From contig NZ_JARGYC010000055.1 in assembly GCF_029168335.1 (NCBI RefSeq), positions 1 through 32,597 on the forward strand: DNA of 32,597 nucleotides, given 5' to 3'. Shown in pieces: positions 1-7,275 of this stretch. The notes below the pieces were generated by a model, which saw only the letters and a list, made by a program, of their open reading frames with translations, did not search any database and was not told where the DNA came from. Each line of letters begins with the position of its first letter. The stretch's first letter is position 1. The DNA comes from Psychromarinibacter sediminicola. GTDB taxonomy: Bacteria > Pseudomonadota > Alphaproteobacteria > Rhodobacterales > Rhodobacteraceae. Position numbers and translations under genes: made by a program.

Positions 1-40
1 GAAGATGCGGGGGTGTCCGAGGTTGGACGGGGGGGGTAAG

Positions 41-72
41 ATCTTGAAATATATCGTGTTACCGGTAACTGT
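41..72 (+). promoter_or_regulatory. LacI-type operator palindrome and possible promoter upstream of the importer genes
   Basis: A perfect 12-bp palindrome, GTTACCGGTAAC, occupies 58-69 with a central CG, the architecture typical of LacI/GalR-family operators (the E. coli GntR operator core is very similar). It lies in a short AT-rich island; TTGAAA at 44-49 could be a -35 element, but no good -10 is evident, so the promoter assignment is weak. The site is 49 bp upstream of the first permease start. That suggests repression of the importer by a sugar- or nucleoside-responsive LacI-family protein encoded elsewhere. The palindrome is seen directly; the regulator is inferred. Confidence 0.5.
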
Positions 73-117
73 CCAGGCCTCGTCCGCGCCCTGTCCGAGC
101 GGTGTGGAGGGGCGCAC

Positions 118-1203
118 GTGATCCGGCTGGAGAAGCGGCCGCAGCCCTCGCGGGCGTGGAGCTATGCGACGCCGGTGCTGGCGGTGATCGTGACGATGAT
201 CGCGGGCGGCATCCTTTTCGCGGTGCTGGGCAAGGACCCGGTGCTGTCGATCCGCACGATCTTCTGGGATCCGCTGTTCGGCGAATTCGCGTTCTATTAC
301 CGCGGGCAATTGCTGGTGAAGGCGGGGCCGCTGATCCTGATCGCGATCGGGCTGTCGCTCGGCTTTCGGGCGGGCATCTGGAACATCGGCGCCGAAGGGC
401 AGTACATCATCGGCGCGATCTGCGGCGCGGCGGTGGGGTTGGCCTTCTATCCGATGGAGGCGCGCTGGCTGATCTTTCCGCTGATGGTGATCGCGGGCGC
501 GGTCGGCGGCTTCCTCTGGGCGATGATCCCGGCGATCCTGAAGACCCGGTTCAACACCAACGAGATCCTGGTGTCGCTGCTGCTGGTCTACGTGGCCGAG
601 CAGCTCCTGGCCTCGATGGCGCTGGGGACCTTGCGCAACCCGGAAGGGTCGGGCTTTCCGGGCAGCCGGAACCTGCAGCAATACGACAGCGCCGCCAATA
701 CCGAGCTGATCGCCGGGACGGGGATGCATTGGGGCGTGGTGGCGGCGCTGCTGGCGGTGATCGGGGCCTATGTGCTGCTGAACCGGCACATGCTGGGCTA
801 CCAGATCCGGCTGACCGGGCAGAGCCCGCGGGCGGCGCGCTTTGCCGGCGTGCGGCCGCGGCTGCTGGTGGTGTTCTGCCTCGGCGCCTCGGGGGCGCTG
901 GCGGGGCTGGCGGGGCTGTTCGAGGTGGCCGGGCCGGCGGGGCAGATCTCGATCGACTTCAACTCGGGCTACGGGTTCACCGCGATCATCGTGGCCTTCC
1001 TCGGGCGGCTGCACCCGGTGGGGATTTTGCTGGCGGGGCTCCTTCTGGCGCTGACCTATATCGGCGGCGAGGCGGCGCAGGCGACCCTGGGCCTGCCGGC
1101 GGCGGCGATCCAGGCCTTCCAGGGGATGCTTCTGTTCTTCCTGCTGGCGGTGGACGTGCTGACGAACTACCGGATGCGGTTCGGCCGCGCGGAGGTGGCG
1201 TGA
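118..1203 (+). CDS. ABC transporter permease, BMP/nucleoside-type importer (first permease)
   Basis: This is a 361-residue polytopic inner-membrane protein of the BPD_transp_2 family, the permease type that works with BMP/PnrA-like binding proteins in nucleoside or purine uptake. After a short basic N-terminus it has a hydrophobic segment near residues 18-38 and then a series of further membrane segments. The stretch NIGAEGQYIIGA and the later GYGFTAIIVAFLG region are typical of the family. GTG at 118 is chosen because GGAGG sits 7 bases upstream. A second permease and the binding protein follow on the same strand, but an antisense gene separates the permeases. The ATPase expected for this importer is not in the window and is presumably upstream. 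Confidence 0.9.
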   Translation: MIRLEKRPQPSRAWSYATPVLAVIVTMIAGGILFAVLGKDPVLSIRTIFWDPLFGEFAFYYRGQLLVKAGPLILIAIGLSLGFRAGIWNIGAEGQYIIGAICGAAVGLAFYPMEARWLIFPLMVIAGAVGGFLWAMIPAILKTRFNTNEILVSLLLVYVAEQLLASMALGTLRNPEGSGFPGSRNLQQYDSAANTELIAGTGMHWGVVAALLAVIGAYVLLNRHMLGYQIRLTGQSPRAARFAGVRPRLLVVFCLGASGALAGLAGLFEVAGPAGQISIDFNSGYGFTAIIVAFLGRLHPVGILLAGLLLALTYIGGEAAQATLGLPAAAIQAFQGMLLFFLLAVDVLTNYRMRFGRAEVA

Positions 1204-1223
1204 TGGGCCGTCTTGCCCGATCA

Positions 1224-1832
1224 CTACCAGTGGCAAGCCTCCCTCAACGGAGCGATGGCTTGCTCGAGTCCCGTGATATCGAAGCGCGCCGTAGCGGGGC
1301 TCTCGTTGAAGGGCGTGAAGCGAACGAGCAACCGTTCGGCGCCGAGAAGTTCCTTGACCAACGGAATGGACCGGCCCCCATTCCAGAGCCCAAGCGAGTT
1401 GTTGGAGGTGCTTGCGTCGAACCCTTTCGAGACGGCGGGCCTGTCATCGATCCTGTATTCGACCTGCCCGTATCCGCCGTGCCCGGACGTCAGGTGGCAA
1501 TCCGTCGCGATGAAGAGGCTGGTCGTGTCTTCCAGACATCGCAGGATGAGGTTCGCGTGCTGCGGCGTACCGAACATGTTGCAGCGCAGCGGTTCTTCCG
1601 ACTCGACCGTAAGGTACACATTGGTCGTGTCGGTGAATTCGGAGGTTTCGGTTCGGACCATCCAGTCACCGCCGGCGTCCTGGTCCACCTCGGTCACCGG
1701 CGTGCGGCCCGCGGCGCGATCGTAGCAGGCAAGCCGGTCAAGATCGTTCTCGATCTCGACGCAGTCGTCCAGCGCGAAGGCCGGCGCCCCCAGCATCCCG
1801 ATCGCGGCGACGATACCAACAGCTCTCATCAT
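1224..1832 (-). CDS. TagO/VasI-like secreted protein inserted between the permease genes
   Basis: This 202-residue protein has an N-terminal signal peptide (hydrophobic to about residue 20, ending APAFA). The mature region starts with a short Cys motif followed by RLACYDRAAG, then a WMVRTETSEFTDT-like strand, VEYRIDD, LLGAERLLVRFTPFNESP and a C-terminal REACHW. This order matches the VasI/TagO family (PF11319), named from type VI secretion clusters but also found alone in many alphaproteobacteria. No other type VI gene is nearby, so a secretion role is not supported. The gene runs against the importer operon and splits it. Its G+C content (about 60% in the coding part, about 45-48% in its upstream region) is below its neighbours, suggesting insertion. 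Two adjacent ATGs (1832 and 1829) follow GAGGA, so the exact start is uncertain. Confidence 0.75.
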   Translation of the reverse strand: MMRAVGIVAAIGMLGAPAFALDDCVEIENDLDRLACYDRAAGRTPVTEVDQDAGGDWMVRTETSEFTDTTNVYLTVESEEPLRCNMFGTPQHANLILRCLEDTTSLFIATDCHLTSGHGGYGQVEYRIDDRPAVSKGFDASTSNNSLGLWNGGRSIPLVKELLGAERLLVRFTPFNESPATARFDITGLEQAIAPLREACHW

Positions 1833-1942
1833 TCCTCACCAAGGTCACTAGATCATTTCGCTTACACTTCCGTTGTAGGGTTAATTTTGTCTGAACTTTC
1901 TCGAAACCGGGGCCGTTTCGGTTCCTTTTCGGAGGCTGCCTG

Positions 1943-2875
1943 ATGGACCTCTCCACGATCAATCCCGCCGTCTTGCTGGCCTCGCTGATGGTCGCCTCCA
2001 CCCCGATCCTCTTGGCCGCCATCGGCGAATTGGTGGTGGAGAAGTCGGGCGTGCTGAATCTGGGTGTCGAGGGCATGATGATCGTCGGCGCGATCTGCGG
2101 CTTCGCCGTCTCGGTGGAGACCGGCTCGCCGGTTCTGGGCTTCGTCGCCGCGGCGGCGGGCAGCGCGCTGTTGTCGATGACCTTCGGCATCCTCACCCAG
2201 TTCTTCCTGTCGAACCAGGTGGCGACCGGCCTGGCGCTGACGCTGTTCGGGCTGGGGCTGTCGGCGCTGATGGGCCAGGGCTATGTGGGCATCAAGCCGC
2301 CGGCGATGGGCGATCTGAACCTCGGGCCGCTGGGCGACATCCCCTTCGTCGGGCGCGTCCTGTTCCAGCACGATGTCATGGTCTACGTCTCGCTGGCGCT
2401 GGTCGCGGCGGTCTGGGCCTTTCTGAAATACACCCGCGCGGGGCTGATCCTGCGGGCGGTGGGCGAGAGCCACGATGCCGCGCACGCGCTGGGCTACAAG
2501 GTGGTCGTCGTGCGGCTGGCGGCCATCGCCTTCGGCGGCGCCTGCGCCGGGCTGGGCGGCGCCTATCTGAGCCTGATCCGCGTGCCGCAATGGACCGAGG
2601 GGATGACCGCCGGCGCCGGCTGGATCGCGCTGGCCATCGTGGTGTTTTCCAGCTGGCGCGCCTGGGGCGTGCTGATCGGCGCCTATCTTTTCGGCGGGGT
2701 CACGGTATTGCAGCTGAACCTGCAGGCCGCGGGGCTGGACGTGCCCGTCGAGTACTTGTCCATGTCCCCGTATCTGATAACGATTCTGGTTCTGGTCATC
2801 ATGTCCTCGGGACGCGGCCGCGCGGCACTGAACGCGCCGGCCTCGCTGGGACGCTCTTTCCACGCCTCGCACTAG
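1943..2875 (+). CDS. ABC transporter permease, BMP/nucleoside-type importer (second permease)
   Basis: This 310-residue multi-pass membrane protein is the second BPD_transp_2 subunit, forming a heterodimeric channel with the product of 118-1203. The family signature near the N-terminus is clear: LLAAIGELVVEKSGVLNLG followed by EGMMIVGAICG. The loop GLILRAVGESHDAAHALGY, which follows the fourth or fifth membrane segment, is the likely contact with the ATPase. ATG at 1943 has GGAGG about 8 bases upstream. In related operons the second permease normally overlaps or abuts the first. Here 739 bp separate them, so this gene either depends on read-through across the antisense gene or has its own promoter in the AT-rich stretch 1840-1930. 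Confidence 0.9.
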   Translation: MDLSTINPAVLLASLMVASTPILLAAIGELVVEKSGVLNLGVEGMMIVGAICGFAVSVETGSPVLGFVAAAAGSALLSMTFGILTQFFLSNQVATGLALTLFGLGLSALMGQGYVGIKPPAMGDLNLGPLGDIPFVGRVLFQHDVMVYVSLALVAAVWAFLKYTRAGLILRAVGESHDAAHALGYKVVVVRLAAIAFGGACAGLGGAYLSLIRVPQWTEGMTAGAGWIALAIVVFSSWRAWGVLIGAYLFGGVTVLQLNLQAAGLDVPVEYLSMSPYLITILVLVIMSSGRGRAALNAPASLGRSFHASH

Positions 2876-2929
2876 GGGCACCGACCGGCGGGGCGGAACC
2901 CCCCGCGACAACGACAGGGAGATAGATCC

Positions 2930-4018
2930 ATGCAAAGAAGAACGATCCTGAAGGGCGGCGCGGCCGCGGCGGCGACCCTGGCGCTGGGCCGCCCCGGCTT
3001 TGCCGGCAGCCACCTGCCGGTGAAGGCCGGCTTCATCTATGTCGGGCCGATCGGCGACGGCGGCTGGACCTACGAGCACAACGAGGGCCGGCTGGCCGTC
3101 GAGGAGCATTTCGGCGACCAGGTCGAGACGGTCTACCAGGAAAGCGTGCCCGAGGGCGCCGATGCCGAGCGCGCGCTGACCCAGATGGCGCTGGGCGGGG
3201 CGGACATCATCTTTACCACGTCCTTCGGCTACATGGACCCGACGATCAACGTCGCCAAGAAGTTCCCGGACGTGAAGTTCGAGCATGCCACCGGCTACAA
3301 GCGCGCCGACAACGTGGCGACCTATTCGGCCCGCTTCTACGAGGGGCGCGCGGTGCAGGGCACCATCGCCGGGATGATGACCGAGACGAACAAGATCGGC
3401 TATATCGGGTCGTTCCCGATCCCCGAGGTGATCCGCGGCATCAACTCCGCCTATATCCACGCCAAGAAGGTGAACCCCGACGTCGAGTTCTCGGTCGTCT
3501 GGGCCTTCACCTGGTTCGATCCGGCGAAGGAGGCGGACGCCGCCACGGCGCTGATCGAGCAGGGCTGCGACGTGATCCTGCAGCACACCGATTCCACCGC
3601 GCCGCAGGCGGCCGCCGCCAGCGCGGGCGACGTGATCACCTTCGGCCAGGCGTCGGACATGGCCGAGTACAAGCCGCTGCCGCGGGTGTCGTCGATCATC
3701 GACAACTGGGCGCCCTATTACATCGAGCGGGTGCAGGCGGTGATCGACGGCAGCTGGGAGCCGACCGACACCTGGGGCGGCATCGACAGCGGCATGGTCA
3801 AGATCGGCGAGATCACCGACGCGGTGCCCGAGGAGGTCAAGGCCAAGGCGCTTGAGATCCGCGACAGCATCGCCGACGGCTCGTACCACCCGTTCACCGG
3901 CCCGCTGAACAAGCAGGACGGCTCGGCATGGCTGGCCGAGGGCGAGACGGCCACGGACGAGACGCTGCTGGGCATGAACTTCTACGTCGAGGGGCTGTCG
4001 GGGACGATCCCGCAATAG
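2930..4018 (+). CDS. BMP family substrate-binding protein, Tat-exported
   Basis: The 362-residue periplasmic binding protein of the importer belongs to the BMP/PnrA-like family. The N-terminus has twin arginines (R3-R4, then TILKGG), an Ala/Leu-rich core and a GFAGS cleavage region, so it is probably exported folded by the Tat system. The mature part begins VKAGFIYVGPIGDGGWTYEHN, the family hallmark, and later has IGYIGSFPIPEVIRGINSAY and a C-terminal hinge/ligand region around GGIDSGM. The start is supported by GGGAGA about 10 bases upstream. It follows the second permease by 54 bp and is closed by a strong terminator, so it is the last gene of the unit. The ligand is probably a nucleoside or purine-related compound; the sequence alone does not decide this. 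Confidence 0.92.
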   Translation: MQRRTILKGGAAAAATLALGRPGFAGSHLPVKAGFIYVGPIGDGGWTYEHNEGRLAVEEHFGDQVETVYQESVPEGADAERALTQMALGGADIIFTTSFGYMDPTINVAKKFPDVKFEHATGYKRADNVATYSARFYEGRAVQGTIAGMMTETNKIGYIGSFPIPEVIRGINSAYIHAKKVNPDVEFSVVWAFTWFDPAKEADAATALIEQGCDVILQHTDSTAPQAAAASAGDVITFGQASDMAEYKPLPRVSSIIDNWAPYYIERVQAVIDGSWEPTDTWGGIDSGMVKIGEITDAVPEEVKAKALEIRDSIADGSYHPFTGPLNKQDGSAWLAEGETATDETLLGMNFYVEGLSGTIPQ

Positions 4019-4039
4019 CCCCGGCCCGGAGGCACGACG

Positions 4040-4071
4040 AAGGCCCGCCGCGGAGGCGGGCCTTTTCTTTT
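4040..4071 (+). terminator. Rho-independent terminator after the importer genes
   Basis: A perfect 10-bp stem, AAGGCCCGCC (4040-4049) and GGCGGGCCTT (4055-4064), with a 5-base loop, is followed by TTCTTTT. It lies 22 bases after the binding-protein stop and just before the converging DUF4242 gene. Confidence 0.9.
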
Positions 4072-4082
4072 GGGGCCGCGCC

Positions 4083-4664
4083 TCAGTGGACGCGCTGTTC
4101 GACCAGGGTGATCTTGCCGATGGGCGCGCCGGCCAGCGCACCGTGCTCGCGCAGCGTCTCGGGCGAATCCGCGCGGTAGACGCAATAGGTGCCCTCGCTC
4201 GTCAGATAGGAGTGATCCCATTCGATGATCTCGCCCAGCTTCTCGATGGCGGCATTCGAGTTCTGCGAGATCTTCCGCTTCTTCTCGAGCCCGAAGAAGC
4301 CGACGCCGGGGATCGGGCGCTCGATGACGAAGACGCCGTGCCCGTCGCGCGGCTCGGGGCCCGCGGGGGCGCCGCCGCCCACGGTGGGCGAGTTGACGAA
4401 CAGCACCTCCGATATCTTGCCGGCGTCGATGGCGGCATTGTCCAGAAAGCCTTCGAGCGCGTCCATGTCGGCCGCGGTGAAGACGGCGTAGGATTCCGGC
4501 CCCGCGGACAGGGTTTCGTCCAGCGTGACCGCGTGGCTCTCCAGCAGGGCGGGCGACGGCGCGGGCAGCGGCGCGTCGAGTTCCACCACGAATTGTCCGG
4601 CGAACGCGGGGGCGGCGGCGTACAGGGCGGCGGCGAATGCGAGGGCGGTGGTCATGCGGGACAT
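4083..4664 (-). CDS. Secreted DUF4242-domain protein
   Basis: The predicted product is 193 residues with a signal peptide (about residues 1-22, ending APAFA-G). The C-terminal part, roughly IIEWDHSYLTSEG, TYCVYRADSPETLREHGALAG and the final strand, matches the DUF4242 family, whose characterised Streptomyces member was reported as a small nickel-binding protein. The middle region has a Gly/Pro-rich loop and an internal FVIERPIPGVG segment not assigned to a family. ATG at 4664 is chosen because GGAGAG lies just upstream and a signal peptide follows at once; the frame stays open to 4775 but that would overlap the divergent regulator. Metal binding in this protein is inference. It is divergent from the regulator at 4756, with 91 bp between starts. 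Confidence 0.75.
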   Translation of the reverse strand: MSRMTTALAFAAALYAAAPAFAGQFVVELDAPLPAPSPALLESHAVTLDETLSAGPESYAVFTAADMDALEGFLDNAAIDAGKISEVLFVNSPTVGGGAPAGPEPRDGHGVFVIERPIPGVGFFGLEKKRKISQNSNAAIEKLGEIIEWDHSYLTSEGTYCVYRADSPETLREHGALAGAPIGKITLVEQRVH

Positions 4665-4755
4665 GGGTCTCTCCGTTGAGGTTGGGTTTCGCGCTTGGGC
4701 CAGCGGTGGGCTGACGTGTAGGATGGTTGCGCGACGGCCCGGTGGAGTGTCCTGA

Positions 4756-6384
4756 ATGAGACACGAAAAATACACGAAAACACAAGACAGGCTTGTGTTG
4801 GGGGCGTTCTTCTATGACCCGGCCACCCGGCAGCTGAGCGATGCCGACGGCGGGCTCGTGCATCTGCGCCGGCAATCGCAGGAGGTGCTGGCGGTGCTCG
4901 CGGCCAATCTGGGCAAGGTCGTCTCCAAGGACCGCCTGGTCGAGACGGTGTGGAAGGGCGTGGCCACCACCGACGACTCGCTGGTGCAGTGCATCGCCGA
5001 CATCCGCCGCACCCTCGGCCGCGACGCGGTCGAGACGTTTCCCAAGAGAGGCTACCGGCTGCGCGCCGGCCCGGGCGACACGGCCAAGCGACCGCGCCAC
5101 CGCGCCCCCCTGCTGGCCGGGGCGCTGGCGGTGCTGACGGCGGCGGCGCTGACCCTCGCGCTGTGGCCCGATCCCGACGGCCGGCCCATCGTGCCGCCGC
5201 GCGTGTCCCAGGAACGCACGCTTGCGGTGCTGCCCTTCGTCAACCTGAGCGACGACGACGCCCTGCGCTATTTCAGCGACGGGCTGAGCGAGGACCTGAC
5301 GACCGACCTGTCCAAGGTGACGCGGCTGACCGTCATCTCGTCGGCGTCGAGCTTCGACTTCCCCGAGGCCGAAGCCGGCTTCCGCCGGATCGCCGAGGAA
5401 CTGGGCGTGCGCTATCTGGTGCGCGGCACGGTGCGGCACCACGACGAGCGTGTGCGGATCAACGTCTCTCTCATCGACCCCTATGACGGCATCAACCTTT
5501 GGGCGGACCGCTACGACCGCGCCCGGCAGGACCCGTTCGACGTGCAGGCCGAGGTCACCCGCGAGATCGTCGCGGCGCTGTCCCTGACGCTGGGCACCGC
5601 GGCGGAGCCCGCGCGCCGGATTGACCCCGACGCCTATTACATGCTGCTGCGCGGGCTGGAGCCGCTGCGCGCCCATACCGCCGCCGGCAACCTGGAGGCG
5701 CGGGGGTATTTCGAACGGGCGCTGGAGCTGGATCCCGAATACGCCCGGGCCCATGCCAATATCGCCATCACCTACGGGCGCGAGACCGTGTTCCGCTATG
5801 CCGACGCGATCTCGCCGGAGTCGGTTCAGAACGGGCTGGAGGCGGCCATCACCGCGATCCGGCTGGACCCGGAGATCCCCGACGCCTATTTCGCGCTCGG
5901 CGTCCTGAACCTCGCGATCGGCGAACATGCCAACGCGCTGGCGGCGGCGCGCCACGCGATCCGGCTCGATGCGAACTATTCCGACGGCTATGCGCTGCTG
6001 GCCGAGATCGCGGTGCATGGCGGCGATCTGGACGAGGCGCTGGCGGCGATCCGGCGCGCCAAGCTGCTGCACCCGCGATATCCGTTCACCTACGACTGGA
6101 TCGAGGGGCACATCCTGTTCCAGATGGGCCGCTACGACGACGCCCTGCCCTTCCTCGAAGCCGTCGCGCGCGGCAATCCCGGCTTCTACCGCGGGCTGGT
6201 GACGCTGGCCGCGACCTATGGGCAGACCGGCGACCGCGCGCCCGCCGCCGAGGTGCTACGCAAGGCGCATGCAGCCCGTCCCGGCACCGACTTCGACCGC
6301 GAGGCGGCGCAATCGCCCTATCTGTTCGAAGAGCGGCGCGAACGGCTGGCCGCAGGGCTGCGCGCCGCGCGGGACGATCCGTGA
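4756..6384 (+). CDS. Membrane-anchored winged-helix regulator with TolB-like and TPR domains (CadC-like layout)
   Basis: This 542-residue one-component regulator has an OmpR/PhoB-type winged-helix domain at about 12-103 (KDRLVETVWKG, then DDSLVQCIADIRRTLG and FPKRGYRL). A single membrane segment follows at about 118-137. The extracytoplasmic part begins RTLAVLPFVNLSDDD, the TolB/FlgO-like module common in adenylate-cyclase-associated and CadC-like proteins (about 153-265). From about 280 to the end there are TPR-type helical pairs, for example YFERALELDPEYARAHANIA. The layout suggests a periplasmic sensor with a cytoplasmic DNA-binding end. It could control the divergent DUF4242 gene, but no operator was identified. 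A GGTGGAG stretch precedes the ATG at suitable distance. Confidence 0.87.
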   Translation: MRHEKYTKTQDRLVLGAFFYDPATRQLSDADGGLVHLRRQSQEVLAVLAANLGKVVSKDRLVETVWKGVATTDDSLVQCIADIRRTLGRDAVETFPKRGYRLRAGPGDTAKRPRHRAPLLAGALAVLTAAALTLALWPDPDGRPIVPPRVSQERTLAVLPFVNLSDDDALRYFSDGLSEDLTTDLSKVTRLTVISSASSFDFPEAEAGFRRIAEELGVRYLVRGTVRHHDERVRINVSLIDPYDGINLWADRYDRARQDPFDVQAEVTREIVAALSLTLGTAAEPARRIDPDAYYMLLRGLEPLRAHTAAGNLEARGYFERALELDPEYARAHANIAITYGRETVFRYADAISPESVQNGLEAAITAIRLDPEIPDAYFALGVLNLAIGEHANALAAARHAIRLDANYSDGYALLAEIAVHGGDLDEALAAIRRAKLLHPRYPFTYDWIEGHILFQMGRYDDALPFLEAVARGNPGFYRGLVTLAATYGQTGDRAPAAEVLRKAHAARPGTDFDREAAQSPYLFEERRERLAAGLRAARDDP

Positions 6385-6405
6385 CCGCCCCGCACGCCGC
6401 GGGTC

Positions 6406-6828
6406 TCAGACCGCTTGCGCCAGCGCGCCGAGGATCCCGGTCCAGCCCTTCTCGTGCCCGTCGCGCGAGCTGTCCGACGGGAACCGGTCGTGGACCAGCG
6501 TCACCAGCGTTCCCGCGCCCTCGGGCTCGAAGGTCAGGGTGACGACGCTGTCGGGCGCCGCGTGCGGCGAGTTCCAGGTGAACACCAGCCGGCGCGGCCG
6601 CTCGATCTCGCGGTACTCGCCCCAATGCGGGATCTCGCCCTTTTCGGCGGTCATCACGATGTCATAGCGGCCGCCGACGCGCGGGTCGGTCTCGGCCTTG
6701 GTCACCCCGACATCCGGCCCCGGGCGCATGAACTTCGTCAGCATCTCCGGGTCCAGCCAGGCATCGAACACCCGTTCGGGCGGGGCGGGGACGGTCTGCG
6801 TCACGCGCAGCGAAAGGTCAGTGGTCAT
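6406..6828 (-). CDS. SRPBCC (AHSA1-like) domain protein paired with ArsR regulator
   Basis: About 140 residues form a single START/SRPBCC fold of the AHSA1 (activator of Hsp90 ATPase-like) type. Markers are TVPAPPERVFDAWLDPEMLTKF at the start, VGGRYDIVM, the aromatic HWGEYREIERPRRLVFTW, and the final helix with HEKGWTGILGALA. Such proteins are usually encoded directly after an ArsR gene, as here; they bind small hydrophobic ligands, but the substrate is unknown. ATG at 6828 or 6837 are both possible: AGAGG is 9 bases from the first and directly abuts the second, so 6828 is preferred. The gene overlaps the ArsR stop by 11 bases (20 with the alternative start), indicating translational coupling. 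Confidence 0.85.
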   Translation of the reverse strand: MTTDLSLRVTQTVPAPPERVFDAWLDPEMLTKFMRPGPDVGVTKAETDPRVGGRYDIVMTAEKGEIPHWGEYREIERPRRLVFTWNSPHAAPDSVVTLTFEPEGAGTLVTLVHDRFPSDSSRDGHEKGWTGILGALAQAV

Positions 6829-7165
6829 CGTCGTCATCCTCTGCAAATAGCTCGGCCAGACGTTCCAGCCGCATCTCCCAGGTCGACCGCAGCTCGGCGA
6901 ACCAGTCGTCGATCAGCCGCAGCGGACCCATCTCCGGCGCGATCAGATGCTCGCGCCACTCGGTCTTCCGGCTGACGAGCCCTGCCCGTTCCAGCGCCTT
7001 TATGTGCTTCGACACCGAGTTGAGGCTCATGTCGAAGCGCCCGGCCAGATCCGTCACCCGCAGCGGTCCCTCCTGCACCAGGATCGTCAGGATCCTGCGC
7101 CTGTTCGGGTCCGAGGCCGCCTTCAGGATGTCGGTCAGCCGGTCGCTGTCATCTCGTTCAACCAT
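6818..7165 (-). CDS. ArsR-family winged-helix repressor
   Basis: This 115-residue ArsR/SmtB-type DNA-binding protein starts with SDRLTDILKAASDPNRRRIL and has the recognition helix region VTDLAGRFDMSLNSVSKHIKALERAGLVSRK at about 37-67. No Cys-based metal site (such as CxC) is seen in the recognition helix, so it is not a classical arsenic or zinc sensor. It resembles the ArsR proteins paired with SRPBCC genes. The acidic end (EDDDDDH) is the direct product of the overlap with the SRPBCC start. There is no Shine-Dalgarno sequence. A good promoter puts the transcription start at or next to the ATG, so the mRNA is probably leaderless. The promoter carries two copies of an 11-bp element, probably its own operator. 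Confidence 0.9.
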   Translation of the reverse strand: MVERDDSDRLTDILKAASDPNRRRILTILVQEGPLRVTDLAGRFDMSLNSVSKHIKALERAGLVSRKTEWREHLIAPEMGPLRLIDDWFAELRSTWEMRLERLAELFAEDDDDDH

Positions 7166-7166
7166 C

Positions 7167-7216
7167 TAGGTGAATTACCAGCGCCGGCCGCGTCAGTCAA
7201 CCCTATAGGTGAATTA
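7167..7216 (-). promoter_or_regulatory. Leaderless arsR promoter with two copies of an 11-bp operator element
   Basis: On the minus strand, TTGACT (7200-7195) and TAATTC (7177-7172) are separated by exactly 17 bp. The -10 ends 6 bases before the arsR ATG, so transcription should start on the A of the ATG or beside it. The element TAGGTGAATTA (plus strand) occurs at 7167-7177, covering the -10, and again at 7206-7216, just upstream of the -35. The second copy is part of a partial palindrome around CCTATAGG. Binding at both would cover the promoter and the start of the region serving the divergent aldo/keto reductase. Confidence 0.7.
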
Positions 7217-7275
7217 AGGCCGCTTGCCCCGCCCCGCGCCCGCCGGTAGGTCTGGACCGAAACAGGAGGATCCCG

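Noticed and set aside
2-121. Open frame entering from the left edge and overlapping the first permease start as GTGA
   Set aside because: The overlap looks like coupling to an upstream ATPase gene, but the translated 39 residues do not resemble an ATPase tail and cross an AT-rich operator-like region, so it was not annotated. Another frame stops at 37-39 and could equally be the upstream gene's end.
1224-1832. Type VI secretion locus inferred from the TagO/VasI-like gene
   Set aside because: No structural type VI gene is present in the window; the family is widespread as single genes.
3982-6111. Long minus-strand frame across the DUF4242 gene and the regulator
   Set aside because: Overlaps two well supported genes and has no recognisable domain.
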